Origin: a virus
DNA length: 29,618 nt
Reading direction: 5' to 3' (one strand)
IMG/VR virus record: IMGVR_UViG_3300036045_000051
Coordinates: 1 to 29,618 of that record
The notes under the pieces are model-generated. The model was not told where the DNA came from. It saw nothing but the letters and a program-made list of their open reading frames with translations, and searched no databases. The position numbers were made by a program, and so were the translations under genes. Positions 22,150 to 29,387 of the stretch are shown piece after piece. Every line of letters starts with the position of its first letter. Positions within the stretch are counted from its first letter, which is position 1.

Positions 22150-22530
22150 TCATTCGCCGCCACGCGCGATTTGTTTACGGCCTGTGGCCGCTGATTTCGC
22201 TTCGAGATCGGCTGCGCGCTCTATATGGCGCCTGCCTTCCTCGTCCGTGGCTTCGTAATTTCTCACCAGAGCCCGTACACGCGGTGACAGATCTGCCATT
22301 GGAGGAGTCGGACGACTGCGCTGGCCGGTCAGGATGTAGACAACATCTGCGCCTTGCCTGACGAACGCTGCCAGCACCTCGCCTCCCGGCACCGCCTGTC
22401 CCCGCTCGCACCTACCCCAGTGCTCCCTGGTGACACCAACCAAATGCGCTACTTGGTCTTGCTTCAACCCTAGAGCTTTTCGCTCTTCGCGCAAGCGAGC
22501 GCCAAAAAGAGATTGAAAAGTCTCATTCAT
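22150..22530 (-). CDS. XRE/Cro-C1-type prophage repressor
   Basis: A 126-aa protein with an N-terminal helix-turn-helix domain: GARLREERKALGLKQDQVAH, LVGVTREHWGRCERGQAVPG and FVRQGADVVYILTGQR. The last motif is typical of short C1-like repressors of BcepMu-type and related prophages. The C-terminal half is a helical oligomerisation-type segment. I chose the ATG at 22530 because the domain starts 8 residues later; the ATG at 22566 would add 12 residues encoded by operator DNA, and neither has a strong Shine-Dalgarno. It faces the early operon and should repress the promoter at 22534-22562. Confidence 0.85.
   Translation of the reverse strand: MNETFQSLFGARLREERKALGLKQDQVAHLVGVTREHWGRCERGQAVPGGEVLAAFVRQGADVVYILTGQRSRPTPPMADLSPRVRALVRNYEATDEEGRRHIERAADLEAKSAATGRKQIARGGE
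22509..22524. promoter_or_regulatory. Operator site 1 (16-bp dyad)
   Basis: GAGATTGAAAAGTCTC, an imperfect palindrome inside the first codons of the repressor gene. It matches site 2 (read on the other strand) at 13 of 16 positions. The two centres are 33 bp apart, close to three helix turns, which would let two repressor dimers cooperate. Autoregulation by blocking elongation is possible. Confidence 0.6.
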
Positions 22531-22533
22531 CAC

Positions 22534-22562
22534 TTGAAAAAGAGATGTTTTAATCTCATAAT
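22534..22562 (+). promoter_or_regulatory. Early promoter (sigma70-type)
   Basis: TTGAAA (22534-22539), a 17-bp spacer and CATAAT (22557-22562): 5 of 6 matches to consensus in each box. Transcription would start near 22569, about 60 nt before the first early gene. It is the best sigma70 match seen in the window. Confidence 0.75.
22542..22557. promoter_or_regulatory. Operator site 2 (16-bp dyad) within the early promoter
   Basis: Minus-strand GAGATTAAAACATCTC. It fills the spacer between the -35 and -10 boxes of the plus-strand early promoter, so a bound repressor would exclude RNA polymerase. It lies just upstream of the chosen repressor start. Confidence 0.65.
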
Positions 22563-22588
22563 TCATCCCAACACGTTTCAACAACCCA

Positions 22589-22608
22589 TCACCAGCGCCA
22601 ACTGGTGA
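22589..22608 (+). promoter_or_regulatory. 7-bp inverted repeat in the early leader
   Basis: TCACCAG (22589-22595) and CTGGTGA (22602-22608) flank a 6-nt loop, between the early promoter and the first early gene. It could be a second operator, for instance for the gp16-like regulator acting as a Ner-type repressor, or a leader RNA hairpin. Confidence 0.4.
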
Positions 22609-22630
22609 CAACAAAACAGGACGCACCGCC

Positions 22631-22876
22631 ATGCCCCTAAAAACCCGCCAGCAGGTCCGCGACGAGTTCGCCAGCCGTGGCTGGTCGTACTCTGACTGGG
22701 CTCGCCAGCGCGGCTATTCGGCCGCGCTGGTTTGCATGATCGTCAACGACGACGACCGCACTCCGCAGCGCAAATGCCTGCGCGGCGAGAGCCACAACAT
22801 CGCCGTAGAACTGGGCCTGAAATCTGGCATGGTTTCCCGCGCCTCGGCCCCTCGCATGCAGTTGGCGGCGGCATGA
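22631..22876 (+). CDS. BcepMu gp16-like DNA-binding regulator
   Basis: An 81-aa first gene of the early operon. The pattern RQQVRDEFASRGWSYSDWAR, RGYSAALVCMIVNDD and CLRGESHNIAVELGLKSG is that of the BcepMu gp16 family of phage-associated helix-turn-helix proteins. These sit opposite the repressor and probably play the Ner/Cro-like role of turning down early and repressor transcription. The Shine-Dalgarno is weak (AGGA about 10 nt upstream). Confidence 0.85.
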   Translation: MPLKTRQQVRDEFASRGWSYSDWARQRGYSAALVCMIVNDDDRTPQRKCLRGESHNIAVELGLKSGMVSRASAPRMQLAAA

Positions 22877-22942
22877 GCGGTATGTCCAGCGTGCATCTTA
22901 CTGGCCCCCAGCTTGCGGCGCGCGCACTGCGCAGCAGCCCCT

Positions 22943-23236
22943 TTACCGGCTCTCTGAGCCTGGCACCCCTGGGCGATACAGCTCCTGCACAGCGCGCAGC
23001 TCATTCCAGCCCGGCAGTGCAGCGTCAATCGACCTTGCAATCTGGCGCAGGCCTTGCGAACTCAGCGGCCGATCAGGTTCTTCCTGCTCCATCTTGCCCG
23101 CCAGCAGGCGCATCTCAGAAGTCAGCTCGGAGGCCTCAATGACCCGGGCACGGTGCAACTGCGCGACCAGGACGCCGAAGGCCCGGTACAGGGCGTCGTC
23201 GCTGTCGCTGAGTCGGATGAAGTCTTCGTTGTCCAT
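22943..23236 (-). CDS. Hypothetical protein, antisense within the early region
   Basis: A 97-aa acidic protein starting MDNEDFIRLSDSDDALYRAF, with a GGAGG Shine-Dalgarno 6 nt before the ATG. Helical segments such as SELTSEMRLLAGKMEQEEPD and LSSQGLRQIARSIDAALPGW look like a genuine fold. The competing plus-strand frame is low in complexity, so this one is preferred. It is the only minus-strand gene in the early block and would need its own promoter, possibly in the 111 bp before 23348. No family is recognised. Confidence 0.65.
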   Translation of the reverse strand: MDNEDFIRLSDSDDALYRAFGVLVAQLHRARVIEASELTSEMRLLAGKMEQEEPDRPLSSQGLRQIARSIDAALPGWNELRAVQELYRPGVPGSESR

Positions 23237-23347
23237 GAGTGGCCTCCCGGTGTGTGGTGTCTTGGCCGCACTGTACGGCCCGCAAATCCTTGCGGCGCAG
23301 GCCAACCCGGCTATTTGTTTGGACAGCGTCCTGGCGGGGTGGCTCCA

Positions 23348-23821
23348 ATGACGCGCCGCAATTGGAAGACCCTGCAGCCCACCAGCCTGCGCCATGCCTT
23401 CGAGCTGTGCAAAGACCACGCCCGCGACCGCCTGAACAAGGGCGTGGAGCGCATTGCCGACGACATGGGCCTGGCTGACCACTGGGTGCTCTACAAGTAC
23501 CTGCAGAAGGGCAGCATGCCCGCGAACCTGATTCGCCCCTACGAGTTGGCGTGCGGCATCGACTACGTGACCCGCTGGCTCGCGGGCAGTGGCGGGCGGC
23601 TGCTGGTGGACATCGCCACGGGCCGCAAGCTGAGTCACGCCGACATCGTGGAGCTGCACAAGCACTTCGCTACCGCACTGGAACTGCTGACCCAGTTCTA
23701 CGCCAAGCCCACCGACCCCTCGGCCACCCTGGCCGCCCTGACCACCCACATGGAACACGTGGCCTGGCACCGCCAGAACGTGGCCCAGCACATCAACCCC
23801 CAACTGGATTTGCAGCCATGA
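23348..23821 (+). CDS. Putative phage CII-like DNA-binding protein
   Basis: A 157-aa basic helical protein, MTRRNWKTLQPTSLRHAFEL. The part KGVERIADDMGLADHWVLYK, YLQKGSMPANLIRPYELACG looks like a helix-turn-helix that reads a tandem site, similar in layout to the phage CII/CP76 regulatory family. The C-terminal half is helical and may oligomerise. The frame stays open upstream, but the ATG at 23348 is the first one clear of the antisense gene. Regulatory function is inferred. Confidence 0.7.
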   Translation: MTRRNWKTLQPTSLRHAFELCKDHARDRLNKGVERIADDMGLADHWVLYKYLQKGSMPANLIRPYELACGIDYVTRWLAGSGGRLLVDIATGRKLSHADIVELHKHFATALELLTQFYAKPTDPSATLAALTTHMEHVAWHRQNVAQHINPQLDLQP

Positions 23822-24096
23822 CACCAGCCCTGCATGCCCTGCGCCGCCGCTTGAATGCGAAGGCCTATGACCTGGTCAACGAAGAACTGGCGCGCGTGGA
23901 TGCCGAGAACGAGGCCCTGCGCGCCGAGAACGAGCTGCTGCGCACCCGCTTGTCCTGGGCCGAGGACTGCGCCGAGAGCTGGCGCGAGGATGCCATCACG
24001 GCGCTGAATGATGCAGCCGCCAAGGTAGGCGGCGTGCCCGGCCTGACCATGGACGGCAGGTTGGTGGTGTGCCCGCCGCAAGGGATGCACGCATGA
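23818..24096 (+). CDS. Small coiled-coil early protein
   Basis: A 92-aa protein whose ATG overlaps the preceding stop in an ATGA. Residues about 20-48 form a leucine-zipper-like coiled coil (NEELARVDAENEALRAENEL), followed by WAEDCAESWREDAITALNDA. No family is recognised. Tight coupling on both sides makes it a real gene of the early operon. Confidence 0.75.
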   Translation: MTPALHALRRRLNAKAYDLVNEELARVDAENEALRAENELLRTRLSWAEDCAESWREDAITALNDAAAKVGGVPGLTMDGRLVVCPPQGMHA

Positions 24097-24401
24097 GCAA
24101 CCCCCAACACCACCAGCCCGCCCGCCGCGCCCTGCGCCTGCTGTGGGTGCTGCAAGGCCATGCGTTCGACGGCTTGCGCCTCAAGCAGGTTGCCGAGGCC
24201 CTGCAGATTTCCCCGCCCATGGCTTTCCGCGATCTGGAGCTGCTGGCCGCCGAGGGTGTGGCCGAACGCATCCCCGGCAACGAGGAGTGCTGGCGCCTGA
24301 CCCCGAAGCTGATTCAGCTTGCACGTGCCCATGACGACGAGCTGCGCCGCGTGCGCCAGCGCGTTGACGACATCGACCAGCGCTACACGCGCGCCATCTG
24401 A
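24093..24401 (+). CDS. Winged-helix (IclR-type HTH) early regulator
   Basis: A 102-aa protein starting with an ATGA overlap. The segment ALRLLWVLQGHAFDGLRLKQ, VAEALQISPPMAFRDLELLA, AEGVAERIPGNEECWRLTPK is a clear winged helix of the IclR N-terminal type, without an effector domain. The end is a short coiled coil (DDELRRVRQRVDDIDQRYTR). A phage early regulator is likely; its target is unknown. Confidence 0.8.
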   Translation: MSNPQHHQPARRALRLLWVLQGHAFDGLRLKQVAEALQISPPMAFRDLELLAAEGVAERIPGNEECWRLTPKLIQLARAHDDELRRVRQRVDDIDQRYTRAI

Positions 24402-24426
24402 CCACAACTCAAGGAGGAGCCTCTAC

Positions 24427-25428
24427 ATGGCACGACCACAACTTTCCGACGCGCAGCTCGAGGAGCGCTTTTTCAAGAAGGGCCGCAAGGCCCTGCCACC
24501 CGCCGAACAGGTAGGCCCGGACTTCGTGGGCGCCACCCCCGCTGACATGGCAGCACAGGAAGCCAGCGCGCGCAATGCCCTGGCCGTGGTCGAGGCCAAC
24601 GCTGCTGCCTTGGCGCAGCAGCTCGGCTACGAGGGGGCGCTGACCGTGGGCACGTTGGAAGACGAAATCCGGTTCTACCAGCGCCGCACGGTGGAGGCCA
24701 TCTTGGAGACAGGCAAACGCCTGCTGCTGCTCAAAGAGGTCACGCCACACGGCGAGTTCCAGCAGCGCGTGGAACTGCTGGGTTTTAGCGGCCCGACCGC
24801 AAGGCGCTTTATGCAAGCGGCCGCCAAGACTTCCAAATCGCTCAAATTGAGCGATTTGAGCACCCAGGTCAAGAACGCCAGCGCCTTCCTGGAACTCGTC
24901 ACCCACGATGACGATGTGCTGGAAAACCTCCAGGAAATGGACGACATCGACCGTCTGAGCGCCAGCCAGTTGCGTGAGCGGCTGCGCCAGTCCGAGCAGG
25001 ACGTGAAGTTCGCCCAGGAGAAGCGCCAGAAGGCCGAGGAACGCGCCGACAAGGCCGAAAAGAAGCTGGCGGGCAAGCGCCCAGTGGTGGTGCCGCTTGA
25101 CGAGCGCATCACTCCATTCCAACTGGAGATCGCGGAGCGCCAGTCGCTCATCGAGAAGGGCATCACAGCGCATCGCGAAGCGACGGTAGCTCTGGAGCAG
25201 TGGTGGACGGAGGAGGTGACCCAAGCCCCGGACTATGACCCCGAGGCCGCCGCGCCGCTGCCCCGCAGCGTGGCCCTGGTTGCCCTGAGTCTGCAAGACA
25301 GTCTGAACCGCCTCGCGGAAATGGTAGGCAGTGCCCAGCACGTTTTCGCGGAACTGTTCGGCGACGAGCTGGCCGACGCCCGCCAGTACCTCATGCAGAC
25401 CCCCGGGGCCGCTGATGCAGCCGCATGA
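24427..25428 (+). CDS. DUF3102-like phage protein
   Basis: A 333-aa protein with a strong AAGGAGGAG ribosome binding site 7 nt before the ATG. Residues about 80-125 (FYQRRTVEAILETGKRLLLL, KEVTPHGEFQQRVELLGFSG, PTARRFMQAAAKT) match the DUF3102 domain, found in phage and plasmid proteins and resembling a ParB-like DNA-binding unit. A long coiled coil follows (LRERLRQSEQDVKFAQEKRQ ...), then a helical C-terminal domain. It sits directly upstream of the transposase. A perfect 12-bp-arm palindrome lies inside the gene at 24834-24858. A role in phage replication or transposition control is inferred. Confidence 0.82.
   Translation: MARPQLSDAQLEERFFKKGRKALPPAEQVGPDFVGATPADMAAQEASARNALAVVEANAAALAQQLGYEGALTVGTLEDEIRFYQRRTVEAILETGKRLLLLKEVTPHGEFQQRVELLGFSGPTARRFMQAAAKTSKSLKLSDLSTQVKNASAFLELVTHDDDVLENLQEMDDIDRLSASQLRERLRQSEQDVKFAQEKRQKAEERADKAEKKLAGKRPVVVPLDERITPFQLEIAERQSLIEKGITAHREATVALEQWWTEEVTQAPDYDPEAAAPLPRSVALVALSLQDSLNRLAEMVGSAQHVFAELFGDELADARQYLMQTPGAADAAA
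24834..24858. repeat. 25-bp palindrome in the DUF3102-like gene
   Basis: CAAATCGCTCAA, one central A, then its exact reverse complement. It encodes SKSLKLSDL in a helical region. Perfect 12-bp arms are unlikely by chance in a GC-rich gene, so a protein binding site is possible. Confidence 0.55.
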
Positions 25429-25441
25429 GGTGAGCGACGAC

Positions 25442-27235
25442 ATGGCCGCACTCTCCCCCGAAGCCTGCGACTACGTGCGCCAGCTCGCCCGGCGCCTGGA
25501 CGATGCCCAGCACGGCACGGGCACGGACTTGGTGCGCGAGGCGGGCCAGTTCCTGGGCTTGTCGATGGCGACGGTGTACCGGCATCTGAAGGCGGTCGCG
25601 GGCTGGTCTTCGGGCCGCAAGGCTCGTAGCGACAAGGGCACCACCTGCGTGTCGGCCGAAGCCCTGGTGACCCTGGGCGCGGCGCAGCGCGAAGCTATCC
25701 GCGCCAACGGCAAGCAGACTTTGTTCACCACCACCGCGCGGGGCATCCTGGAGCAAAACGGGCACAGCTTTGGCGTCAGCAACGGCCAACTGAACAAGCT
25801 GCTGCGCGACCGCAAGCTCAACGTCGCGGCGCAGCTCATGGCTGACCCGGTGCAGGCCCTGCGCGCACCGCACCCCAATCACACGCACGAAATCGACCCG
25901 TCTCTGTGCCTTGTGTACTACCTCAAGGGGCGCCAGTACATCATCCGCGACGACGAGTTCTACAAGAACAAGCTGGACAGGCTGGCAAAGGTCAAGTTCA
26001 AGTGCTACCGCTATGTGGCCTACGACCGGGCCAGCGCCACCGTGGTGCCCTGGTATACCGAGGCGGCAGGCGAGGATCAATACAACCTGTTCAAGTTTTT
26101 GATGTTCGCCTGGGGCCTGCAGTCTGGCCGCCCCGTGCATGGCGTGCCGCTGCATCTGCTGTGGGACAAGGGCAGCGCCAACACTTCGGCGGCTGTACGT
26201 TCGCTGTTGGATGCGCTGGGTGTGAATCACATCACCCACGAAGCGGGCAACGCCCGCGCGAAGGGTGGCGGGGAGAACGGCAACAACCTGGTGGAGACGC
26301 AGTTTGAAAGCCGCCTGCGTTTCCAGCCTGTAGAGGACGTTGAGCAGCTCAACGCCGCCGCATTCGCCTGGGCCAATGCCTACAACGCCAATCTGATCCC
26401 GGGCCAGGACACGCGCCTGCGCCGGCCCGGGCTCGCCGCGCCTGTGGCGCGCTACGACCTGTGGCAGCTCATCACGGCCGAGCAATTGCGCGTGCTGCCG
26501 CCCGTGGAGGTGTGCCAGGCGTTCATGCGCAGCAAGGAGGAGGAGCGCCAGGTCAAACCCGATCTGTCCATCACATTCCGCCATCCTGCGGCTGAGCGCA
26601 CGCTGCCCTACAGCCTGCGGGGCTTCGACGGGGTCAACGTGGGCGACACGGTGCTGGTGCGCGGCCTGATCTACGGTGATTGCGCCATCCAGGTACAGGT
26701 GGACCGCTACGACGGCGAGCCGCTGCTGTACCGGGTCGAACCCAATATCGAGTTCGATACCTTCGGCCAGCGCGTTGACGCTGCGGAGATCGGCGCGGAG
26801 TACAAGCGCACCGCCAAGACGCAGGCGGAACACGCCGCGACGGCCATGGATGAAGCGGCCTATCCCGGCCTGTCGGTGGACGAGGTGAAGGCCGCCCGCT
26901 CTAAGCGCGCCACGCCCTTCGAGGGCAAGCTCAACGCTCACAGCTATCTGCAAGACGTCGAGCTGCCTGCGTACCTGCCGCGCCAGGGCCAAGCGATCGA
27001 CACACCCGCGCATGCCGCCCCCGCTGGCCCCGAGATGCTGGCGCCCGAGATGGCGATGCTTCGGATCGCACCGGCCATCGGCCGCAACCTGACGCCGGAG
27101 GAGTACGCCTTCTTCATGCGGCGCTATGCAGACGGCGTGCCCGAAGACCAGGTCGCGGCGCTGATCGCGCAGTACCAGGCCCCGGCCGAGGTGGATCAAC
27201 CCATGCGGGCCGCTGGCGGCCTGCGCGCGGTGTGA
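25442..27235 (+). CDS. A: Mu A-type DDE transposase
   Basis: A 597-aa transposase that cuts the phage ends and joins them to target DNA for integration and replicative transposition. The N-terminal part (about 1-80) has helix-turn-helix-like segments (GQFLGLSMATVYRHLKAVAG). The RNase H-like core has catalytic D195 (VAYDRAS), D242 (LLWDKGSAN) and E278 (AKGGGENGN), with 35 residues between the second D and E. A C-terminal beta-barrel (VGDTVLVRGLIYGDCAIQVQ) and a helical tail for contact with B follow. The ATG at 25442 has GAGG upstream and lies 13 nt after the previous stop; an ATG at 25415 would overlap it. Confidence 0.94.
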   Translation: MAALSPEACDYVRQLARRLDDAQHGTGTDLVREAGQFLGLSMATVYRHLKAVAGWSSGRKARSDKGTTCVSAEALVTLGAAQREAIRANGKQTLFTTTARGILEQNGHSFGVSNGQLNKLLRDRKLNVAAQLMADPVQALRAPHPNHTHEIDPSLCLVYYLKGRQYIIRDDEFYKNKLDRLAKVKFKCYRYVAYDRASATVVPWYTEAAGEDQYNLFKFLMFAWGLQSGRPVHGVPLHLLWDKGSANTSAAVRSLLDALGVNHITHEAGNARAKGGGENGNNLVETQFESRLRFQPVEDVEQLNAAAFAWANAYNANLIPGQDTRLRRPGLAAPVARYDLWQLITAEQLRVLPPVEVCQAFMRSKEEERQVKPDLSITFRHPAAERTLPYSLRGFDGVNVGDTVLVRGLIYGDCAIQVQVDRYDGEPLLYRVEPNIEFDTFGQRVDAAEIGAEYKRTAKTQAEHAATAMDEAAYPGLSVDEVKAARSKRATPFEGKLNAHSYLQDVELPAYLPRQGQAIDTPAHAAPAGPEMLAPEMAMLRIAPAIGRNLTPEEYAFFMRRYADGVPEDQVAALIAQYQAPAEVDQPMRAAGGLRAV

Positions 27236-27242
27236 GGTGCAC

Positions 27243-28478
27243 ATGCTGAACCTGCGCGCTGATCTTGCATCCGTGGGCCGCTCTGCAGCCGACTGCGCAC
27301 GCCACACGGGCGTGAGCACCGCCACGATTTCCCTGGCGATCAACTTCAACCGCTGGCCCAAGGCCCGCGTCAGTGGCGATGAGCTCCGGGAGCGCATTCG
27401 CCAGTACCTCACGGCGTGCGGCGCCGCACCGGAAACGGTGGCGGCGACGTTCGACGAAGCACCCGCAGGACCGCGCGCCAACGCGGTCCTGCGGGAGATG
27501 GCACAAGCCACGACCTCCGGCCCCCAGCCCGGTTCCACCCAAGGAGAGGACCCCTTCATGCTACTACGGCACCATTCCCTATCATCCGCCGCACGGCAGC
27601 ACTTCCGCGTGCCGCGCGACCCGTTCATCAACGAGCTGAACGAAGACGCGGACGTGTTCATCACGGACGACATTCGCTATGTCCGCTCGGCCATGCGGCA
27701 GACGGCCAAGCACGGCGGCATGCTGGCGGTGGTGGCCGAGTCGGGCGGCGGCAAGTCCACGCTGCGCCAAGACCTCATCGACTGGATCAACCAGGGCGAG
27801 CCCATCACGGTGGTCGAGCCCTACGTGATCGGCATGGAGGACAGCGAGCGCAAGGGCAAGGCTCTCAAGGCGGCCGACATCACGGGCGCGGTGATTCGCA
27901 CCGTGTCGCCCGGTACAACACTGCGCCAGGTGCTGCAGGACCGCGCCGCGCAGATGCACTCCATCCTGCGGGCCAGCGCCCAGGTGGGCCGCCGCCACGT
28001 GCTGATCATCGAAGAGGCCCATGCCCTGGCGGTGCCCACCCTCAAGCACCTCAAGCGGTTCTACGAGCTGCAGGATGGCTTCAAGAAGCTGCTGTCCATC
28101 ATCCTGATCGGACAGACCGAGCTGGAGCACAAACTCAGCGAGCACAACCCCGAGGTGCGCGAAGTGGTGCAGCGCTGCGAGATGGTGAAGCTGCCTCCGC
28201 TGGACAACCACGTGGAAGGCTATCTGCGCCACAAGCTCGGCCGGGCGGGCCTAGAGTTCGACGCCGTGTTCGCCCCTGATGCTGCAGAGGCCATCCGCGC
28301 CACGCTGCGCCAGTCGATCACCGAGACGGTGCGAGGGCAGCGGCAAGCCCGCGAGCAGTCGCTGTGCTACCCGCTGGCCATCAACAACCTGGTCACGCGG
28401 GCCATGAACGAGGCCGTCAAGATTGGCGCGCCCAAGGTGAATGCGGCTCTCATCCAGGCCGCACTGCGGGGAGCTTGA
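27243..28478 (+). CDS. B: Mu B-type transposition ATPase
   Basis: A 411-aa AAA+ ATPase that binds target DNA and activates transposase A. An N-terminal helix-turn-helix (CARHTGVSTATISLAINFNR, about 20-39) is linked by a Pro/Gly-rich hinge to the AAA+ domain. This has Walker A AESGGGKST (K171), Walker B VLIIEEAHAL (E257, E258) and sensor LSIILIGQTELEHKL. The C-terminal helical domain (INNLVTRAMNEAVKIGA) is the Mu B/IstB-like end. The ATG has GAGG 5 nt upstream and follows the transposase stop by 7 nt. Confidence 0.94.
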   Translation: MLNLRADLASVGRSAADCARHTGVSTATISLAINFNRWPKARVSGDELRERIRQYLTACGAAPETVAATFDEAPAGPRANAVLREMAQATTSGPQPGSTQGEDPFMLLRHHSLSSAARQHFRVPRDPFINELNEDADVFITDDIRYVRSAMRQTAKHGGMLAVVAESGGGKSTLRQDLIDWINQGEPITVVEPYVIGMEDSERKGKALKAADITGAVIRTVSPGTTLRQVLQDRAAQMHSILRASAQVGRRHVLIIEEAHALAVPTLKHLKRFYELQDGFKKLLSIILIGQTELEHKLSEHNPEVREVVQRCEMVKLPPLDNHVEGYLRHKLGRAGLEFDAVFAPDAAEAIRATLRQSITETVRGQRQAREQSLCYPLAINNLVTRAMNEAVKIGAPKVNAALIQAALRGA

Positions 28479-28480
28479 CC

Positions 28481-28633
28481 ATGCGCCGCTACCTCGTAGA
28501 AGTCCGCTTCTCGGACGGCACGGTGCGAGAACTCCACGGCATCTTCCCCTCGGACGGCGCCGCCATCCTCGCTGGGCTGGACCTGCCCGGCGACGTGTGC
28601 CGCGCGGTGGTGCCGCATCGGGAGGCCGCATGA
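28481..28633 (+). CDS. Small early protein, unknown
   Basis: A 50-aa protein MRRYLVEVRFSDGTVRELHG with a beta-strand pattern and the ending CRAVVPHREAA. It starts 2 nt after the B stop and its own stop overlaps the next start in an ATGA. No family is recognised; the tight packing supports translation. Confidence 0.7.
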   Translation: MRRYLVEVRFSDGTVRELHGIFPSDGAAILAGLDLPGDVCRAVVPHREAA

Positions 28634-28884
28634 GCCGCCGCCGCTTTCACCCCCTGGCCGCGCTGGTGTGCTGGATGGCCGTTGGCATCCTGGTCTTGCT
28701 GTTCGCCCTGGTATGGGTGGTCTCGCAGCGCGACGTGGCCGAGGTGCAACTCGACCGCGCACATTGGGCTGGCATGGAGCTGGGGCAGACGATGTGCCTG
28801 GGCTTTCGCAGCGAGATGGAGCGCGGCCAGGCCGTTCAACCTGCGGCTGTGCCCCAGCCCCGCCGTGGTGGAGGGCTGCTCTGA
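28630..28884 (+). CDS. Small single-pass membrane protein
   Basis: An 84-aa protein with a basic start MSRRRFHPL, one membrane helix (about 9-31, LVCWMAVGILVLLFALVWVV), and a polar C-terminal part with one Cys and Arg/Pro-rich end. It is coupled to both neighbours by overlapping stop/start codons. Function is unknown. A membrane protein in the semi-early region of a transposable phage could act in superinfection control, but there is no direct sign of this. Confidence 0.7.
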   Translation: MSRRRFHPLAALVCWMAVGILVLLFALVWVVSQRDVAEVQLDRAHWAGMELGQTMCLGFRSEMERGQAVQPAAVPQPRRGGGLL

Positions 28885-29387
28885 TGCGGGTGCGTTGCCG
28901 CGCATGCGGGGCCGTGGCCAGCCTGGATACGCTGGTGGACGACGAGGCCGCCGCCGAGGCCCTGAAGATGGCGTTCGGCCTCTCACCCATCGGCCCGCTG
29001 CTCACGCGCTACCTGGGCCTGTTCCGCCCTGGCAAGAGCGTGCTGACCTGGCCGCGCGTGGCCTCGCTGCTGGGCGAGTTGCTGCCTGCCATCCAGTCGG
29101 GCCGTGTGGAGCGCGACGGCAAGGTGATCGACGCCCCGCAAGAGGCGTGGGCCACGGCGCTGGAGAAGGTGCTGGCGGCGCGCGATGCCGGGGCGCTCAA
29201 GGTGCCGCTGCGCTCGCACGGCTACCTTCTGGAGGTGGTTATCACCGAAGCGGCCCGCCACCAGGTGCGCGGCGCCGTGGTGGTGGCCGATGGCGACACG
29301 CGCCGCCCCGCCTCGCCCATGTCGCTGTCCGCTCAAGGGATGGCAGCGCTGGCCGCACGCCGGAGCACGGCCCATGCAGGGGAGTGA
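28884..29387 (+). CDS. Hypothetical early protein with N-terminal C-x2-C knuckle
   Basis: A 167-aa protein starting MRVRCRACGAVASLDTLVDD. The start overlaps the preceding stop by one base (TGATG). The single C-x2-C pair could bind zinc only as half-site in a dimer. The middle has helical segments (LTWPRVASLLGELLPAIQSG, WATALEKVLAARDAGALKVP), a pattern common to semi-early proteins of Mu-like phages. No precise family is recognised. Confidence 0.78.
   Translation: MRVRCRACGAVASLDTLVDDEAAAEALKMAFGLSPIGPLLTRYLGLFRPGKSVLTWPRVASLLGELLPAIQSGRVERDGKVIDAPQEAWATALEKVLAARDAGALKVPLRSHGYLLEVVITEAARHQVRGAVVVADGDTRRPASPMSLSAQGMAALAARRSTAHAGE

Noticed and set aside
22150-22632. 160-aa version of the repressor starting near 22632
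   Set aside because: The extra N-terminus would be encoded by the early promoter, operator and leader dyad and matches no helix-turn-helix family start.
22873-23142. An 89-codon plus-strand frame overlapping the gp16-like stop in an ATGA
   Set aside because: The coupling looks attractive, but the sequence is low-complexity Ser/Ala/Pro and it lies opposite a better coding gene (22943-23236) with a strong ribosome binding site. It cannot be excluded fully.
25391-27673. Open frame of 760 codons on the minus strand opposite the transposase
   Set aside because: The plus strand encodes a transposase with a complete DDE triad and the start of B; the opposite frame is compositionally a shadow.
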